NCBI RefSeq assembly: GCF_900114605.1
Contig: NZ_FOTP01000004.1
Location: 473,890 to 537,889 of the forward strand
DNA from: Bradyrhizobium sp. NFR13
Lineage (GTDB): Bacteria; Pseudomonadota; Alphaproteobacteria; Rhizobiales; Xanthobacteraceae
Reading direction: 5' to 3'
Length of the DNA: 64,000 nt
Under the pieces are notes generated by a model, which did no database searches, was not told the origin of the DNA, and saw nothing but the letters and a program-made list of their open reading frames with translations. Made by a program: the position numbers and the translations under genes. This document shows, one piece after another, positions 1 through 8,166 of this stretch (positions are counted from its first letter, which is position 1; the number at the start of each line of letters is the position of its first letter).

Positions 1-2
1 TG

Positions 3-245
3 GCACTCGCCCAATCCGGCAGTGCAGGCAGCTCAGGCGTCGGCGCGACCGGCGGCACGGCAGGGACCAATAGTGCAGGCACGGCGAATGCGGGCGGGGG
101 ACGCGCCGCGACCGGGATAACGACAGGCGCAAGCGGGACCGGGCAGGCGTCGCCCGATGGCAAGCCGGCGACAGGCGATGCAGCGGTCGATGCGCAGGAT
201 CGCGCCGTCGATCGCAAGGTGAGGAGTATTTGCAAGGGGTGCTAG
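3..245 (+). CDS. Secreted Gly/Ala/Thr-rich small protein, 3' part
   Basis: An open frame enters from the left edge and stops at TAG 243-245. The visible 80 residues begin ALAQSGSAGSSG, which looks like the end of a signal peptide followed by the mature part. The protein is very rich in Gly, Ala, Thr and Ser and closes with the Cys-containing tail RKVRSICKGC. The start lies outside the window. No function can be assigned; it resembles small exported low-complexity proteins common in this bacterial group. Confidence 0.5.
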   Translation, partial: ALAQSGSAGSSGVGATGGTAGTNSAGTANAGGGRAATGITTGASGTGQASPDGKPATGDAAVDAQDRAVDRKVRSICKGC

Positions 246-400
246 CGCAACGTTGCGCGACAGGCGTTCAGCAACACACCGTAATCGACAGTCGCGAACA
301 AGTGACGGCTATTGATCGTCACACCGTGGCGGTTCACGAACGAAAGAGCTACCTATTTCACAGGGGCGGCGCTGGAATGACCCGTGACGGAGTGTAGTTG

Positions 401-787
401 ATGTTACGCAAATTGGTGTTTGGTCTGGTGACCCTCGCCGCAGTCGCGCTGGTTGCGCCGACGGCCGCATCGGCGCGCGGTGGCGGCGGGCACGGTGGCG
501 GCGGGGGCTTCCACGGTGGCGGATTCCATGGCGGTGGATTTCACGGTGGTGGCTGGCATGGCGGCGGCTTCGGTCGCGGATGGCGCGGTGCTGGTATCGG
601 CTTCGGGCTTGGTCTTGCCGGCGCCGGCCTTTATGGCGGCTACTACGGCTACGGCCCCTATGCGTATTACGGTGGGTACCCTTACGCTTATGGCGGTTAT
701 GATGACGAAGGCGGATGTTATGTAACGCGTAAACGCGTATGGACACCGGCTGGATATCGGGTGCGTCGTGTCGAGGTTTGTGAGTGA
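401..787 (+). CDS. Gly/His-rich secreted protein
   Basis: A 128-residue protein. ATG 401 is preferred over TTG 398 because GGAG (389-392) sits at correct spacing. Residues 1-26 form a signal peptide ending APTAASA. The next 45 residues are FHGGG/WHGGG repeats, followed by a GYGPYAYYGGYPYAYGGY Tyr/Gly tract and a conserved-looking tail with two Cys (GGCYVTRKRVWTPAGYR...VEVCE). His-Gly repeats suggest metal binding or a surface role, but that is inference. A protein with the same design lies at 62183-62515, at the other end of the window. Confidence 0.75.
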   Translation: MLRKLVFGLVTLAAVALVAPTAASARGGGGHGGGGGFHGGGFHGGGFHGGGWHGGGFGRGWRGAGIGFGLGLAGAGLYGGYYGYGPYAYYGGYPYAYGGYDDEGGCYVTRKRVWTPAGYRVRRVEVCE

Positions 788-822
788 GTGGCCTTTAGCG
801 ACGCCACCTGATTACCTCGTCG

Positions 823-846
823 GCTCCAGTATAGCTATACTGGAGC
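823..846. repeat. 24-bp perfect palindrome
   Basis: GCTCCAGTATAG is followed directly by its exact reverse complement with no loop. It lies between the Gly/His-rich gene and the small membrane protein gene at 898. It has no T-run, so it is more like an operator or symmetric protein site than a terminator. Confidence 0.6.
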
Positions 847-897
847 TACATCATGGCTGGTTAGATTGTCTGGTACGCGTTTTGCAAAATCGAAACG

Positions 898-1095
898 ATG
901 ACCATGACCCTCGATAATATTGCCAACCTCACGCTGCTGTTTGTCACCACGGTTTTTGCGCTGGCGATGGCTTTCGTCTGGATGTTCTGTGAGTTCGAAC
1001 GCCGCTTCGGGAAGCGGTTTGCCGCAATCGCATTGGCCCGCTTCGGCTATCGGCCCGACGGCACCATCGACCGAAACGCAAATCGCCGCGAATAG
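898..1095 (+). CDS. Small single-pass membrane protein
   Basis: A 65-residue ORF with one hydrophobic segment (about residues 9-32, LTLLFVTTVFALAMAFVWMF) and a basic C-terminal half (FERRFGKRFAAIALARFGYRPDGT). It starts 52 bp after the perfect palindrome at 823-846. No family was recognised. The membrane segment followed by an Arg-rich amphipathic tail makes it a credible small protein, but an upstream ribosome binding site is weak. Confidence 0.45.
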   Translation: MTMTLDNIANLTLLFVTTVFALAMAFVWMFCEFERRFGKRFAAIALARFGYRPDGTIDRNANRRE

Positions 1096-1231
1096 TGCGG
1101 CGATTTTCATGTCAGCTCGTGTTTCTCGGCTGTCAGTCCGAGATGAGCAACGCACTTGGTCGTACGTCAGCCAGACCCTGTTTCCACGCATTGTCGCAGC
1201 TTCCTGTCGGAAGTTGCGTGACCACCACCCC

Positions 1232-1268
1232 AAAAAAGTTGCGGCCAGCCTTGGGGGAGGCTGGCCGC
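1232..1268 (-). terminator. Rho-independent terminator of the peptidase gene
   Basis: Perfect 10-bp stem GCGGCCAGCC (1241-1250) with GGCTGGCCGC (1259-1268) and an 8-nt loop. On the minus strand it is followed by AACTTTTTT. It sits 70 bp past the stop of the minus-strand gene at 1337-1960. Confidence 0.85.
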
Positions 1269-1286
1269 GCGCGATCCGGTCTGGGA

Positions 1287-1305
1287 CGGGGAGGGGTGGG
1301 GATGT
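1287..1305. repeat. G-rich 19-mer, copy A
   Basis: CGGGGAGGGGTGGGGATGT occurs here and again at 3902-3920. In this copy the minus strand, which is C-rich, would be transcribed as part of the 3' UTR of the peptidase gene. Together with GGG at 1310-1312 the plus strand could form a G-quadruplex. Confidence 0.6.
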
Positions 1306-1336
1306 GACCGGGTCGCGTGTCTCCAATTCGTGTTGT

Positions 1337-1960
1337 TTAGCGATCCCGCGCGCTGGCCGTGGCCACCGCAGGACGGTTGTCGCCGAGCGAAACCCAGACA
1401 TTCGGATCGCTCTGTGACTGACGCTTGACGAAGCGGTAGCCAGTCTCGGTCCAGGCGAGGACGTTCTCATTCTGGTTGTCCAGAACGTATTCGCCCTTGT
1501 CAGTCTTCACCGTGAGCACGGCGTGGCCTTCGCCCTTCTTGTCGCGCACCACGGTGATCAGCAGCGCCTCGCGTGGCCAGCCTGCCTCGATCAGCATCTT
1601 GCGCTTCAGGAGCACATAGTCTTCGCAGTCACCGTAGCCATCAGTCGGCAGCGACCACTTCTCGATCACGCCCCAATGATCCATGTCGGTCATCGGCTTG
1701 ACGGTCTCGTTGACCCAGCGATTGACTCGCACCAGATCCTTCCACGCAGTCTGCGTGATGACGATGTCGCGTGGCTGGGTTGCGCCGCCGCGGCAGTCGG
1801 TCGGATTATCTGAACAGAATTCGACCCAGCCGATCGGTGCGCGCGTGCTGTCGCCCAGGCTTGCGTAGAGTTTTTCGTTGCCGGCACGTGCCGACGAAGT
1901 CACCCCAAGAAGGACTGCTAAAACGGCCAGTCCGAAGTATCGCCCCTTGTTACCAAACAT
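1337..1960 (-). CDS. Transglutaminase-like cysteine peptidase (BTLCP family)
   Basis: 207 residues from ATG 1960, the start that gives a clean signal peptide (MFGNKGRYFGLAVLAVLLGV...SARA). The bacterial transglutaminase-like cysteine proteinase fold is shown by the Cys-His-Asp triad: Cys112 in GDCEDYVLLK, His146 in GEGHAVLTV and Asp161 in YVLDNQNENV. Family members are periplasmic; the characterised relative LapG cleaves a surface adhesin under c-di-GMP control, but no LapD/LapA partner is visible here, so that role is only a possibility. A perfect terminator follows at 1232-1268. The longer reading from TTG 2035 would spoil the signal peptide. Confidence 0.85.
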   Translation of the reverse strand: MFGNKGRYFGLAVLAVLLGVTSSARAGNEKLYASLGDSTRAPIGWVEFCSDNPTDCRGGATQPRDIVITQTAWKDLVRVNRWVNETVKPMTDMDHWGVIEKWSLPTDGYGDCEDYVLLKRKMLIEAGWPREALLITVVRDKKGEGHAVLTVKTDKGEYVLDNQNENVLAWTETGYRFVKRQSQSDPNVWVSLGDNRPAVATASARDR

Positions 1961-2065
1961 TGTGGCCCCCGTTTTCTTGTTGGGACCATGTTTCGCACAA
2001 AGGATTTTCGTCGCCGCTAAATCGCTCAAGTACAATTGAGGCGATTACTAGTAAAAGGAGCGGCG

Positions 2066-2131
2066 AATTCGAACTATACTTGAATCGAATTCGATTCAAA
2101 TTTTAGCTAATTGCATTTGATTCAAATTTTA
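2066..2131. promoter_or_regulatory. AT-rich palindrome cluster upstream of the peptidase gene
   Basis: Within the 331-bp gene-free stretch 1961-2291, three nested symmetries lie in 66 bp: a 20-bp perfect palindrome TTGAATCGAATTCGATTCAA at 2080-2099, an inverted pair GAATTCGA (2066-2073) / TCGAATTC (2084-2091), and a direct repeat GATTCAAATTTTA at 2093-2105 and 2119-2131. This is the likely promoter/operator of the minus-strand gene starting at 1960. The rest of the gap shows nothing else. Confidence 0.55.
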
Positions 2132-2291
2132 CGCGTTAATGGCTTGAATGCTGCAATTCAGGAACTTGCACACGCAAGGCGGCGTGAAATTAACCGCTCG
2201 TAGCAGGGTACAGATGAGGCGCAGCGGTATCCGCTGACGCGGATAGCGCCTTCGGATCATTGAAAAACAGGGATCGAGGGCGTTCCGCCGT

Positions 2292-2924
2292 TTACCGGGC
2301 GTTGACGCTATCTTCGAGCGTCTCTGCCAATTGCTCGTGGAAGAACTCCAGCGCGAAGCCTTCTTCGAGATGGCGGACCACGCGGGACTGGATCCGGCCG
2401 AGCATGACAATCGAGTTCAGCGGCGGACGCTTCTCTGCGGCGATGGCGGCGCCGGAGAGCGACAGGTCGATAATGCGGCCATTCATCTGGACGCCATCCT
2501 CAAGGGTGAGGAGCGCGATCGGATTGCGCGGCACGATACGGTCGTGGCGGCGGTCTTCCGGCAGATTGAGAATGTCGCGGTTGGCCAGCCAGGTCAGCTG
2601 GGCTGCCAGCTTGTCCCGTTTGCGCGGCGTAGCGCCCACGGTCATGGCGAAGCCGTTGTCGATGATGCGGGTTATCTTACCTTCGACGCGGCCGATATGG
2701 TCGAGATAGGCGATGACGCGGTCGCCCACATTGCCGATGCCGGGACCGAGCAGCGCGAGGCCACCGGGGGACATATTGATGACCTGACACGGAAATTCGC
2801 GGCGATCTGGCAGCATGTAGCGGCCGAGCAGGTGCACTTTCACCCGCTGAAAGCGACGGCGTTCTTCTGCAGACGGAAGAATCGATTTTGTTTGCGCGAA
2901 CGCCATCAGTGCCGTGCCGGTCAT
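2292..2924 (-). CDS. Tandem PilZ-domain protein
   Basis: 210 residues (ATG 2906 giving MAFAQTK is an alternative start). Two PilZ domains are visible: the first with RRRFQRVKVH and NMSPGG (about residues 23-95), the second with RRHDRIVPR and DLSLSG (about residues 125-200). The RxxxR and (D/N)xSxxG motifs are the c-di-GMP contacts known for this family. PilZ proteins are c-di-GMP effectors for motility or exopolysaccharide; the target is unknown here. A diguanylate cyclase/phosphodiesterase gene lies 5 kb away at 8167. Confidence is high for the family, low for the role. Confidence 0.85.
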   Translation of the reverse strand: MTGTALMAFAQTKSILPSAEERRRFQRVKVHLLGRYMLPDRREFPCQVINMSPGGLALLGPGIGNVGDRVIAYLDHIGRVEGKITRIIDNGFAMTVGATPRKRDKLAAQLTWLANRDILNLPEDRRHDRIVPRNPIALLTLEDGVQMNGRIIDLSLSGAAIAAEKRPPLNSIVMLGRIQSRVVRHLEEGFALEFFHEQLAETLEDSVNAR

Positions 2925-3054
2925 GCGGGTCGGGTTTCGACCGACCCTACGGCCCGCAGGGTTAATGCCGCGTTAGCAAATACCGGCTTGGCGCAACCAG
3001 GTGGCGTGCATGTTCTGTGCGACAGCTACAGTGGGCAAGGCGATGGAAGGCTGC

Positions 3055-3612
3055 CTAGCGCAGCCCCTCATAGACCATCAGGCCGCGGGCAACCTGCAGC
3101 TTGCGCAGGGCGCGGGGGGCGAAGCGCTGTGGCTGGTGGGCGAGATAGCGGAATGAGGTCAGCTGGAACGCGCCGAGCCGGCCGCGGACTTCATACATGG
3201 GCGCCAGCAGGCCGGTCACGCTGATCGGGGAATGCGCGCGGGCCGCGAATGGCAGCAACAGCAGTTCCAGATGCGCCTTCTGGCCGAATTCGGTCATTGC
3301 GGTCACGCCCGCGACGGCGACGAGCTGTTCCTCGGACACGACGGTGATCATGTCCCGAATCTCGTCGCGGCACTCGGGCGCGAACAGCAACGGAAACGCC
3401 TGGTTCTTCAGATCGCGGCCGAGCAGGGCACAAACTCTTGTGCCGGCCACGCGGAACGGGAATTCGATGGGCTTGTCACAGGACAGCACGAAGATGTCGC
3501 CGAGCAACTCGCGCACGGGGCCGGGTTCCAGCTCGCTCCGATCGGGAGCGCGCGCAAAACCGCGCTTGTCGTCCCAATAGGCGAAGAACGCGCGGCTGGA
3601 TGGATGTTTCAT
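3055..3612 (-). CDS. PAS_5 (DUF1457-type) domain protein
   Basis: 185 residues from ATG 3612 (MKHPSSRAFFAYWDDKRG). The sequence has the layout of the alphaproteobacterial PAS_5 family: an N-terminal FAYWDDKRG...AP.RSELEP block, a PAS-like core with FRVAGTRVCALLGRDLKNQAF, and a C-terminal LGAFQLTSFRYL...LRVARGLMVYEGLR-type tail ending LMVYEGLR. Proteins of this type are small sensory or scaffold domains without an output domain; the ligand is unknown. The ORF can be extended to 3669, but the extra residues are Arg-rich and unlike the family. Confidence 0.75.
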   Translation of the reverse strand: MKHPSSRAFFAYWDDKRGFARAPDRSELEPGPVRELLGDIFVLSCDKPIEFPFRVAGTRVCALLGRDLKNQAFPLLFAPECRDEIRDMITVVSEEQLVAVAGVTAMTEFGQKAHLELLLLPFAARAHSPISVTGLLAPMYEVRGRLGAFQLTSFRYLAHQPQRFAPRALRKLQVARGLMVYEGLR

Positions 3613-3761
3613 TCGCCTGATCCTGACCCGGCTTGCAGCGGATCGGGGACATTTCTGTCCCGAATCCATCCACCGCTCGCCGCTACATGTTGTGCAGATC
3701 AGTCATTGCAGCGTCCATGCCGAAGGCGCGTTTTCCACCGTGTTCGGGCAGGTCTCCCGAA

Positions 3762-3776
3762 TTAACGTTAAATTAA
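3762..3776. promoter_or_regulatory. CtrA-like box TTAA-N7-TTAA
   Basis: TTAACGTTAAATTAA matches the CtrA consensus exactly. It lies in the divergent gap between the PAS_5 gene (start 3612, minus) and the candidate RNA and rhomboid gene (plus). Consensus known from Caulobacter and Rhizobiales; use here is inferred. Confidence 0.45.
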
Positions 3777-3879
3777 GCATGTTCTTGCGGTCGGCCGGAT
3801 CATGGGTAGGATCGTCTCACTCCAGAGCGGAGCGGACTGTCTCCAGCGGTTCGTGACGCGCTTCGATAAACAGGTGGCT

Positions 3880-4013
3880 GAAAGCAGAATTGGTCGTCAC
3901 GCGGGGAGGGGTGGGGATGTCGGCTTGTCCGACGTACCGGGACATCCATTCGCGGGAAAAGATCAAAACGGACCCGGGGAGAGCCTTTCTCAGAGGCTCT
4001 CCCTTTTTCTTTT
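3880..4013 (+). ncRNA. Candidate small RNA ending at a terminator
   Basis: The 504-bp gap 3613-4116 has no convincing ORF but ends in a strong intrinsic terminator (3977-4013) that belongs to no gene. Just upstream is a foldable segment: GATGTC (3916-3921) can pair with GACATC (3950-3955), with GTCGG/CCGAC inside. It also holds copy B of the G-rich 19-mer (3902-3920), the exact complement of the 3' UTR of the peptidase mRNA (1287-1305 read on the minus strand). The 5' end is not defined. Confidence 0.35.
3977..4013 (+). terminator. Rho-independent terminator, orphan
   Basis: Perfect 9-bp stem GGGAGAGCC / GGCTCTCCC with a 9-nt loop, then TTTTTCTTTT. It lies 100 bp before the rhomboid start and no protein gene on this strand ends before it. 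Confidence 0.85.
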
Positions 4014-4116
4014 GAGCGAGTTTGCCGTCCCGCGGCGATCCTGAGCTTGCACCGCACCGCCAAAGCCGACTATCTGGGGCATCGCTCGCCAGAGCTGCTG
4101 ACAGGCCGTTATTCCC

Positions 4117-4899
4117 TTGGACACATTGGCTTCCCCCGCTCCTCCGCGTGAACCGATCCTGACCCTGCCGGGGGCGCTGACGGCCTATGTCGGGTTGCTC
4201 GCCGTGATCCACATTATCCGCATGCTGTTGCCGGTGGATCTGGAATACTGGACCATCGAGGTCTTTGGTTTCATTCCGAAGCGCTACGACCAGACGCTGC
4301 TGTCGATGCCGTTTCCGGGCGGCAACGGCGCCAAGGTCTGGAGTTTCGTCACTTACTCCCTGTTGCACGCCAATCTCAGCCATATCGGCTTCAACGTGTT
4401 GTGGCTGCTGCCGTTCGGCAGCGCGCTGGCGCGGCGCTTCGGCGCGGTCCGCTTCTTCGTCTTCATGGCGGTGACTGCTGTGGCTGGCGCCGCTGCGCAT
4501 CTGGTTACCCATGAACACGAACTCGCCCCGATGATCGGCGCCTCGGCTTCGGTCTCCGGCGCGATGGCGGCGGCCATCCGTTTTGCCTTCGTGCGCGGCA
4601 GCTTCCTGTCGTTCAATCGCGGCGATGCCGATGAAGCGGCGCGTGTGCCGGCGCTTCCGCTGCTGCGTGCATTGCGCGATCCGCGCGTAATCGGATTTCT
4701 GGCGGTCTGGTTCGGCGTCAATATCATCTTCGGCGTCGGCTCGATTGCGATCGGCGCGGAAGGGGCGAGCGTTGCATGGCAGGCGCATATCGGCGGCTTC
4801 TTCGCAGGGCTGCTGCTGTTCTCGCTGTTCGATCCCATTCCGAGATTGCAGCGCACGGGTTCGCAGACATCGTCTCCGGACATGTCCGACCTGCATTGA
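4117..4899 (+). CDS. Rhomboid family intramembrane serine protease
   Basis: 260 residues from TTG 4117; no ATG occurs near the natural N-terminus. The six-helix rhomboid core is visible: HANLSHIGFNVLWLLPFG in TM2 carries the conserved HxxxN, the nucleophile lies in GASASVSG (around residue 150), and the partner His lies in WQAHIGGFFAG of TM6. Members cut transmembrane substrates within the inner membrane. There is a loop insertion with an acidic stretch (RGDADEAARVPAL) between the Ser and His helices, as in other alphaproteobacterial members. The substrate is unknown. Confidence 0.9.
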   Translation: MDTLASPAPPREPILTLPGALTAYVGLLAVIHIIRMLLPVDLEYWTIEVFGFIPKRYDQTLLSMPFPGGNGAKVWSFVTYSLLHANLSHIGFNVLWLLPFGSALARRFGAVRFFVFMAVTAVAGAAAHLVTHEHELAPMIGASASVSGAMAAAIRFAFVRGSFLSFNRGDADEAARVPALPLLRALRDPRVIGFLAVWFGVNIIFGVGSIAIGAEGASVAWQAHIGGFFAGLLLFSLFDPIPRLQRTGSQTSSPDMSDLH

Positions 4900-5136
4900 G
4901 CGTGTACCGGCTTCTTGCGAGGCCGACGCATTTGATCCATCTTATATGTTCGACAGGTGACTCACGTTGGCAGGTTCGGCCCTTGAGGTCGATCCCGTTC
5001 CCGGCGCGAATGGTGTGTTAGCTCGATCACCGCATCTGAACGACTGTTGAACTGCGCTGTCACACTGCATCTGTCTGACGACCCAAGAATAAAAGACCGC
5101 GCCCGGCAAAGGGCACGGTCGGTTCAGGAGGCGACA

Positions 5137-5565
5137 ATGACGGTACGTGCAATTCTCGATTCCAAAGGCCACCAGATCATCAGCGTTTCGCCGAGCGACA
5201 AGGTCTCGTCGGCGGTGCAGCTGCTGTCACAGCGAAAAATCGGTGCCGTGCTGGTGATGAGCCATGACCACATCGACGGTATCCTGTCCGAGCGTGATAT
5301 CGTGCGGGTGATCGGAGAGCGCGGCGCCGGCGCACTGGATGAAGACGTGAGCGCCGTGATGACACGCAAGGTCATTGGCTGCAAACCGTCCGATACGGTC
5401 GGTGCCATCATGGAAAAGATAACGACCGGAAAATTCAGGCATCTGCCCGTTATCGAGAACGAAAAGGTTGTTGGCTTGATCTCGATCGGTGACGTCGTCA
5501 AATTTCGCTTGCGTGAATTCGAACGCGAACAGGAAGCGCTGCGCGAATATATTGCGACGGCCTGA
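5137..5565 (+). CDS. CBS-pair domain protein
   Basis: 142 residues from ATG 5137, chosen for the AGGAGG at ideal spacing. Two CBS motifs form a Bateman module: residues 10-66 (ISVSPSDKVSSAVQLL...IDGILSERDIVRVI) and 75-130 (VIGCKPSDTVGAIMEKI...VVGLISIGDVVKFRL), then a charged helix REFEREQEALREYIATA. Such stand-alone CBS proteins bind adenine nucleotides and regulate a partner enzyme; no partner is evident. The next gene, a patatin-like phospholipase, converges from the other strand with an 11-bp gap. Confidence 0.9.
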   Translation: MTVRAILDSKGHQIISVSPSDKVSSAVQLLSQRKIGAVLVMSHDHIDGILSERDIVRVIGERGAGALDEDVSAVMTRKVIGCKPSDTVGAIMEKITTGKFRHLPVIENEKVVGLISIGDVVKFRLREFEREQEALREYIATA

Positions 5566-5576
5566 GTCCGTCGCGC

Positions 5577-6614
5577 TCAGCTCTGCGAAGCGGTCGGCTT
5601 CTGCGCAACGACGGGCGCAGGCGAGTTTGCCACTTCGGGGGCGAGAATTTCGATCGCCTCTTGAATGGATTCGACGGCGCGTTCTGCGGCACGCGCGCCG
5701 AGCGTGATCATTTCTTCTGCGCGGTGGAAGTCGAACCAGCCGATGCGGCCAACGCGTGGTGCGATCAGAAGATCCGGCGGATCGCCGGCAAGGCGCGCAC
5801 GGGTGATGCGATCCTGCATGATGTTGAAGGCATCGACCATCACTGTGGAAATGCCCGGTCGTCCGCCGCCGCCGAAGAATTCGCGCTTCATGGCGCGCTC
5901 GGGCGAGAAGAACTTGCTGAAACCGCGCTTTGGCGCTTCGACTTCGATGATGGGCTCGGCCATTTCCGGTCCTGTGCCATGGTCGAAAATCGTGGTCGAA
6001 TGGCCAAACACGTCATTGCTGAGATTGGCTGCGATGACGATTTCCGCGCCCAGTGCGCGCGCGGCCGATACTGGTACCGGATTGACCAGCGCGCCATCGA
6101 CCAGCCAGCGATCGCCGACCAGAACTGGCGAAAAGATGCCCGGCAGCGCATAGGACGCGCGCATCGCATCGACCAGGCGACCATGAGTCAGCCAGATTTC
6201 ATGACCAGTGCGAACTTCGGTGGCGACGCTGGCGAATTTCAGCGGGAGGTCTTCGATCAGCGTATGGCCCAGCGATGCTTCAAGCTGCGCGGCCAGCTTG
6301 TTGCCACCGATCAGGCCGGAACCGTTAAGGCGGATGTCGAGATAGCTGAGAATATTACGGGGCTGCAGACCGCGAGCCCATTCCTCGAGCGTATCGAGGT
6401 GTCCGGCAGCGTAGGAACCGCCAACGACGGCACCGATCGAGGTGCCCACCACGACGTTCGGGACGATACCATGGGTAAGCAAAGTGCGGAGGATGCCGAT
6501 ATGGGCGAAACCGCGCGCCGCACCGCCGCCGAGCGCCAGACCTATGATCGGGCGTCGAACGCTTCCCAAGCCAGGCTTGTCGCGACCGTTCGCGCCATTC
6601 TGGCTACGCCCCAT
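5577..6614 (-). CDS. Patatin-like phospholipase family protein
   Basis: 345 residues from ATG 6614. The Ser-Asp dyad of patatin-like lipases is visible: the oxyanion loop GGGAARG, nucleophile Ser59 in GTSIG and the Asp in VDGALVNPVP. The family hydrolyses acyl esters of membrane lipids; the closest described type is the RssA/YchK-like group in the cytoplasm or at the inner membrane. Ala/Pro-rich residues end the protein (EVANSPAPVVAQKPTASQS). Reading frame upstream of 6614 (to 6731) is open but lacks family similarity. Confidence 0.85.
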   Translation of the reverse strand: MGRSQNGANGRDKPGLGSVRRPIIGLALGGGAARGFAHIGILRTLLTHGIVPNVVVGTSIGAVVGGSYAAGHLDTLEEWARGLQPRNILSYLDIRLNGSGLIGGNKLAAQLEASLGHTLIEDLPLKFASVATEVRTGHEIWLTHGRLVDAMRASYALPGIFSPVLVGDRWLVDGALVNPVPVSAARALGAEIVIAANLSNDVFGHSTTIFDHGTGPEMAEPIIEVEAPKRGFSKFFSPERAMKREFFGGGGRPGISTVMVDAFNIMQDRITRARLAGDPPDLLIAPRVGRIGWFDFHRAEEMITLGARAAERAVESIQEAIEILAPEVANSPAPVVAQKPTASQS

Positions 6615-6855
6615 CAAAATCTCCAGCACACAAAGCTCCTCGACGCCGCCGATATTAAATGCAGCAACGTCATCATTCCAGACGGTAGCTAATTCATGAT
6701 TTATGTCGCGTTTGCGAGGTTTAGGCACCAAATGTGACTTCAGAGCGACCCGTTACCGCACGGTGCACCGGTTCCTGGGGACCTCACGCGATTGTGGGTC
6801 TGGTGGCGGGCCAGCCGCGTCAAGGCTTGAATTTGTCGCGTTTTGGGTGAAAAGC

Positions 6856-7926
6856 ATGACGATGACTGCACGGGGCCCCGATTTGCGAACATCCGGCCGG
6901 AGCGGACGGCTGGCTATGGTGCTGGCTCTCGCTCTGCTGCAGGCTGTTGCCTTGCCGCAGGCCGCGTCCGCACAGTTCTTTTCGGATCGCCCGGCACCGG
7001 TTCCGCCGGGTTCAATCCCGGATGTCCCGTCGGGTCCGGCCATCAGCCTCGCGCCGCCGTCCGGTCCTGCTTCCACCCCCCTGTTGCCGGCGCCGTTGAC
7101 CCAGCCCCCGGTTGCCAATGTCGCGCCGCCTGTGCCGTCGCCGGTCCAGGCTGCTCCAACGGGCCCCGCGCAGGGCGTGCTGGCCCTGACGGCGCGCTAT
7201 GGCAAGGATATGCCGGTCATCAATAGCGGTCTGGTCTGGCGGGTCTATTCCGACAGACCGGACGAGACCGGTGCCTTCAAGCTGATCCGCGAGGATCGCG
7301 GCGCGACGCCCAACATCGTGCTGCCCCCGGGCAACTATGTGGTCCATGTGGCGCTGGGCCTTGTGAGCGCCGTTCGTCCGGTGACCATCAAGTCCGAGAC
7401 CGATCGTGAAGCGTTCGTGCTGCCCGCGGGCGGATTGCGTATCGAGGGCCGCGTTGGCACCTCGAAGATTCCGCAGAACCAGATCTCGTTCTCGATCTAC
7501 AAGGGCAGCCAGTTCGAAGGCGGCGAGCGCACGCCGCTGTTGCCAAGCGTTCCTGCGGGCGATGTGGTGTTGCTGCAGGAAGGCACCTACTACATCATCT
7601 CGAATTACGGCGACGCCAATTCGGTGGTGCGCTCTGACATCCGCGTGCAGGCGAGCAAACTCACCGACGTGACGATCACGCATCGTGCGGCGGTCATCAC
7701 CATGAAACTGGTGAGCGACAAGGGCGGCGAAGCTTTGGCCAACACCGCATGGTCGGTGATCACGCCGGCAGGCGACGTCATCAAGGAATCGATCGGCGCA
7801 TTCCCGCGTGTCACGCTGGCGGAAGGCGAATATCGCGCCATCGCCAAGAACGAAGGCAAGGTGTTCGAGCGCCCCTTCAACGTCGTGAACGGTGTCGACG
7901 GCGAGATCGAAGTCATCGCGCGCTAA
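6856..7926 (+). CDS. Secreted Pro-rich hypothetical protein
   Basis: 356 residues from ATG 6856. Residues 1-40 form a long signal peptide (RLAMVLALALLQAVALPQAASAQ), followed by a Pro/Ala-rich linker (about residues 45-105) and a C-terminal 250-residue region of repeated beta-type segments, each with the pattern GNYVVHVALG, GTYYIISNYG or EGEYRAIAKN. These look like three to four carboxypeptidase-regulatory or Ig-like repeats. It is probably periplasmic or surface-attached. I do not recognise a named family. The upstream extension to 6703 is rejected because it would bury the signal peptide. Confidence 0.7.
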   Translation: MTMTARGPDLRTSGRSGRLAMVLALALLQAVALPQAASAQFFSDRPAPVPPGSIPDVPSGPAISLAPPSGPASTPLLPAPLTQPPVANVAPPVPSPVQAAPTGPAQGVLALTARYGKDMPVINSGLVWRVYSDRPDETGAFKLIREDRGATPNIVLPPGNYVVHVALGLVSAVRPVTIKSETDREAFVLPAGGLRIEGRVGTSKIPQNQISFSIYKGSQFEGGERTPLLPSVPAGDVVLLQEGTYYIISNYGDANSVVRSDIRVQASKLTDVTITHRAAVITMKLVSDKGGEALANTAWSVITPAGDVIKESIGAFPRVTLAEGEYRAIAKNEGKVFERPFNVVNGVDGEIEVIAR

Positions 7927-8166
7927 TTTTCGACGGCGCTTCTTACGCCAACGATTTCAAAATCAGATCTGTCTCGCAGACAACACGTCTCAAACACGAT
8001 CGATTTGTCACGCGTGTGTCATGGTCCTGAATCGCGAACTAACCATCGCGCCAGTTTGTCGCGCCTCAACGCGTCGTTGCTATCCGCGGCGGCGGAACGT
8101 TTACATGGCGTTAATCCCGACGGGCCGATTAGCGTGTATCGCTATAAGTGTTCCGAAGGGGATGTC

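Noticed and set aside
309..746. Minus-strand Arg/His-rich ORF opposite the Gly/His-rich gene
   Set aside because: Composition is the mirror of the HGGG repeats; no start signal.
3817..4896. Long minus-strand ORF opposite the rhomboid gene
   Set aside because: Arg/Gln/His-rich shadow of a high-GC gene; the rhomboid motifs on the plus strand are decisive.
5661..6692. 343-codon plus ORF opposite the patatin gene
   Set aside because: Shadow; GTSIG and DGA motifs are on the minus strand.
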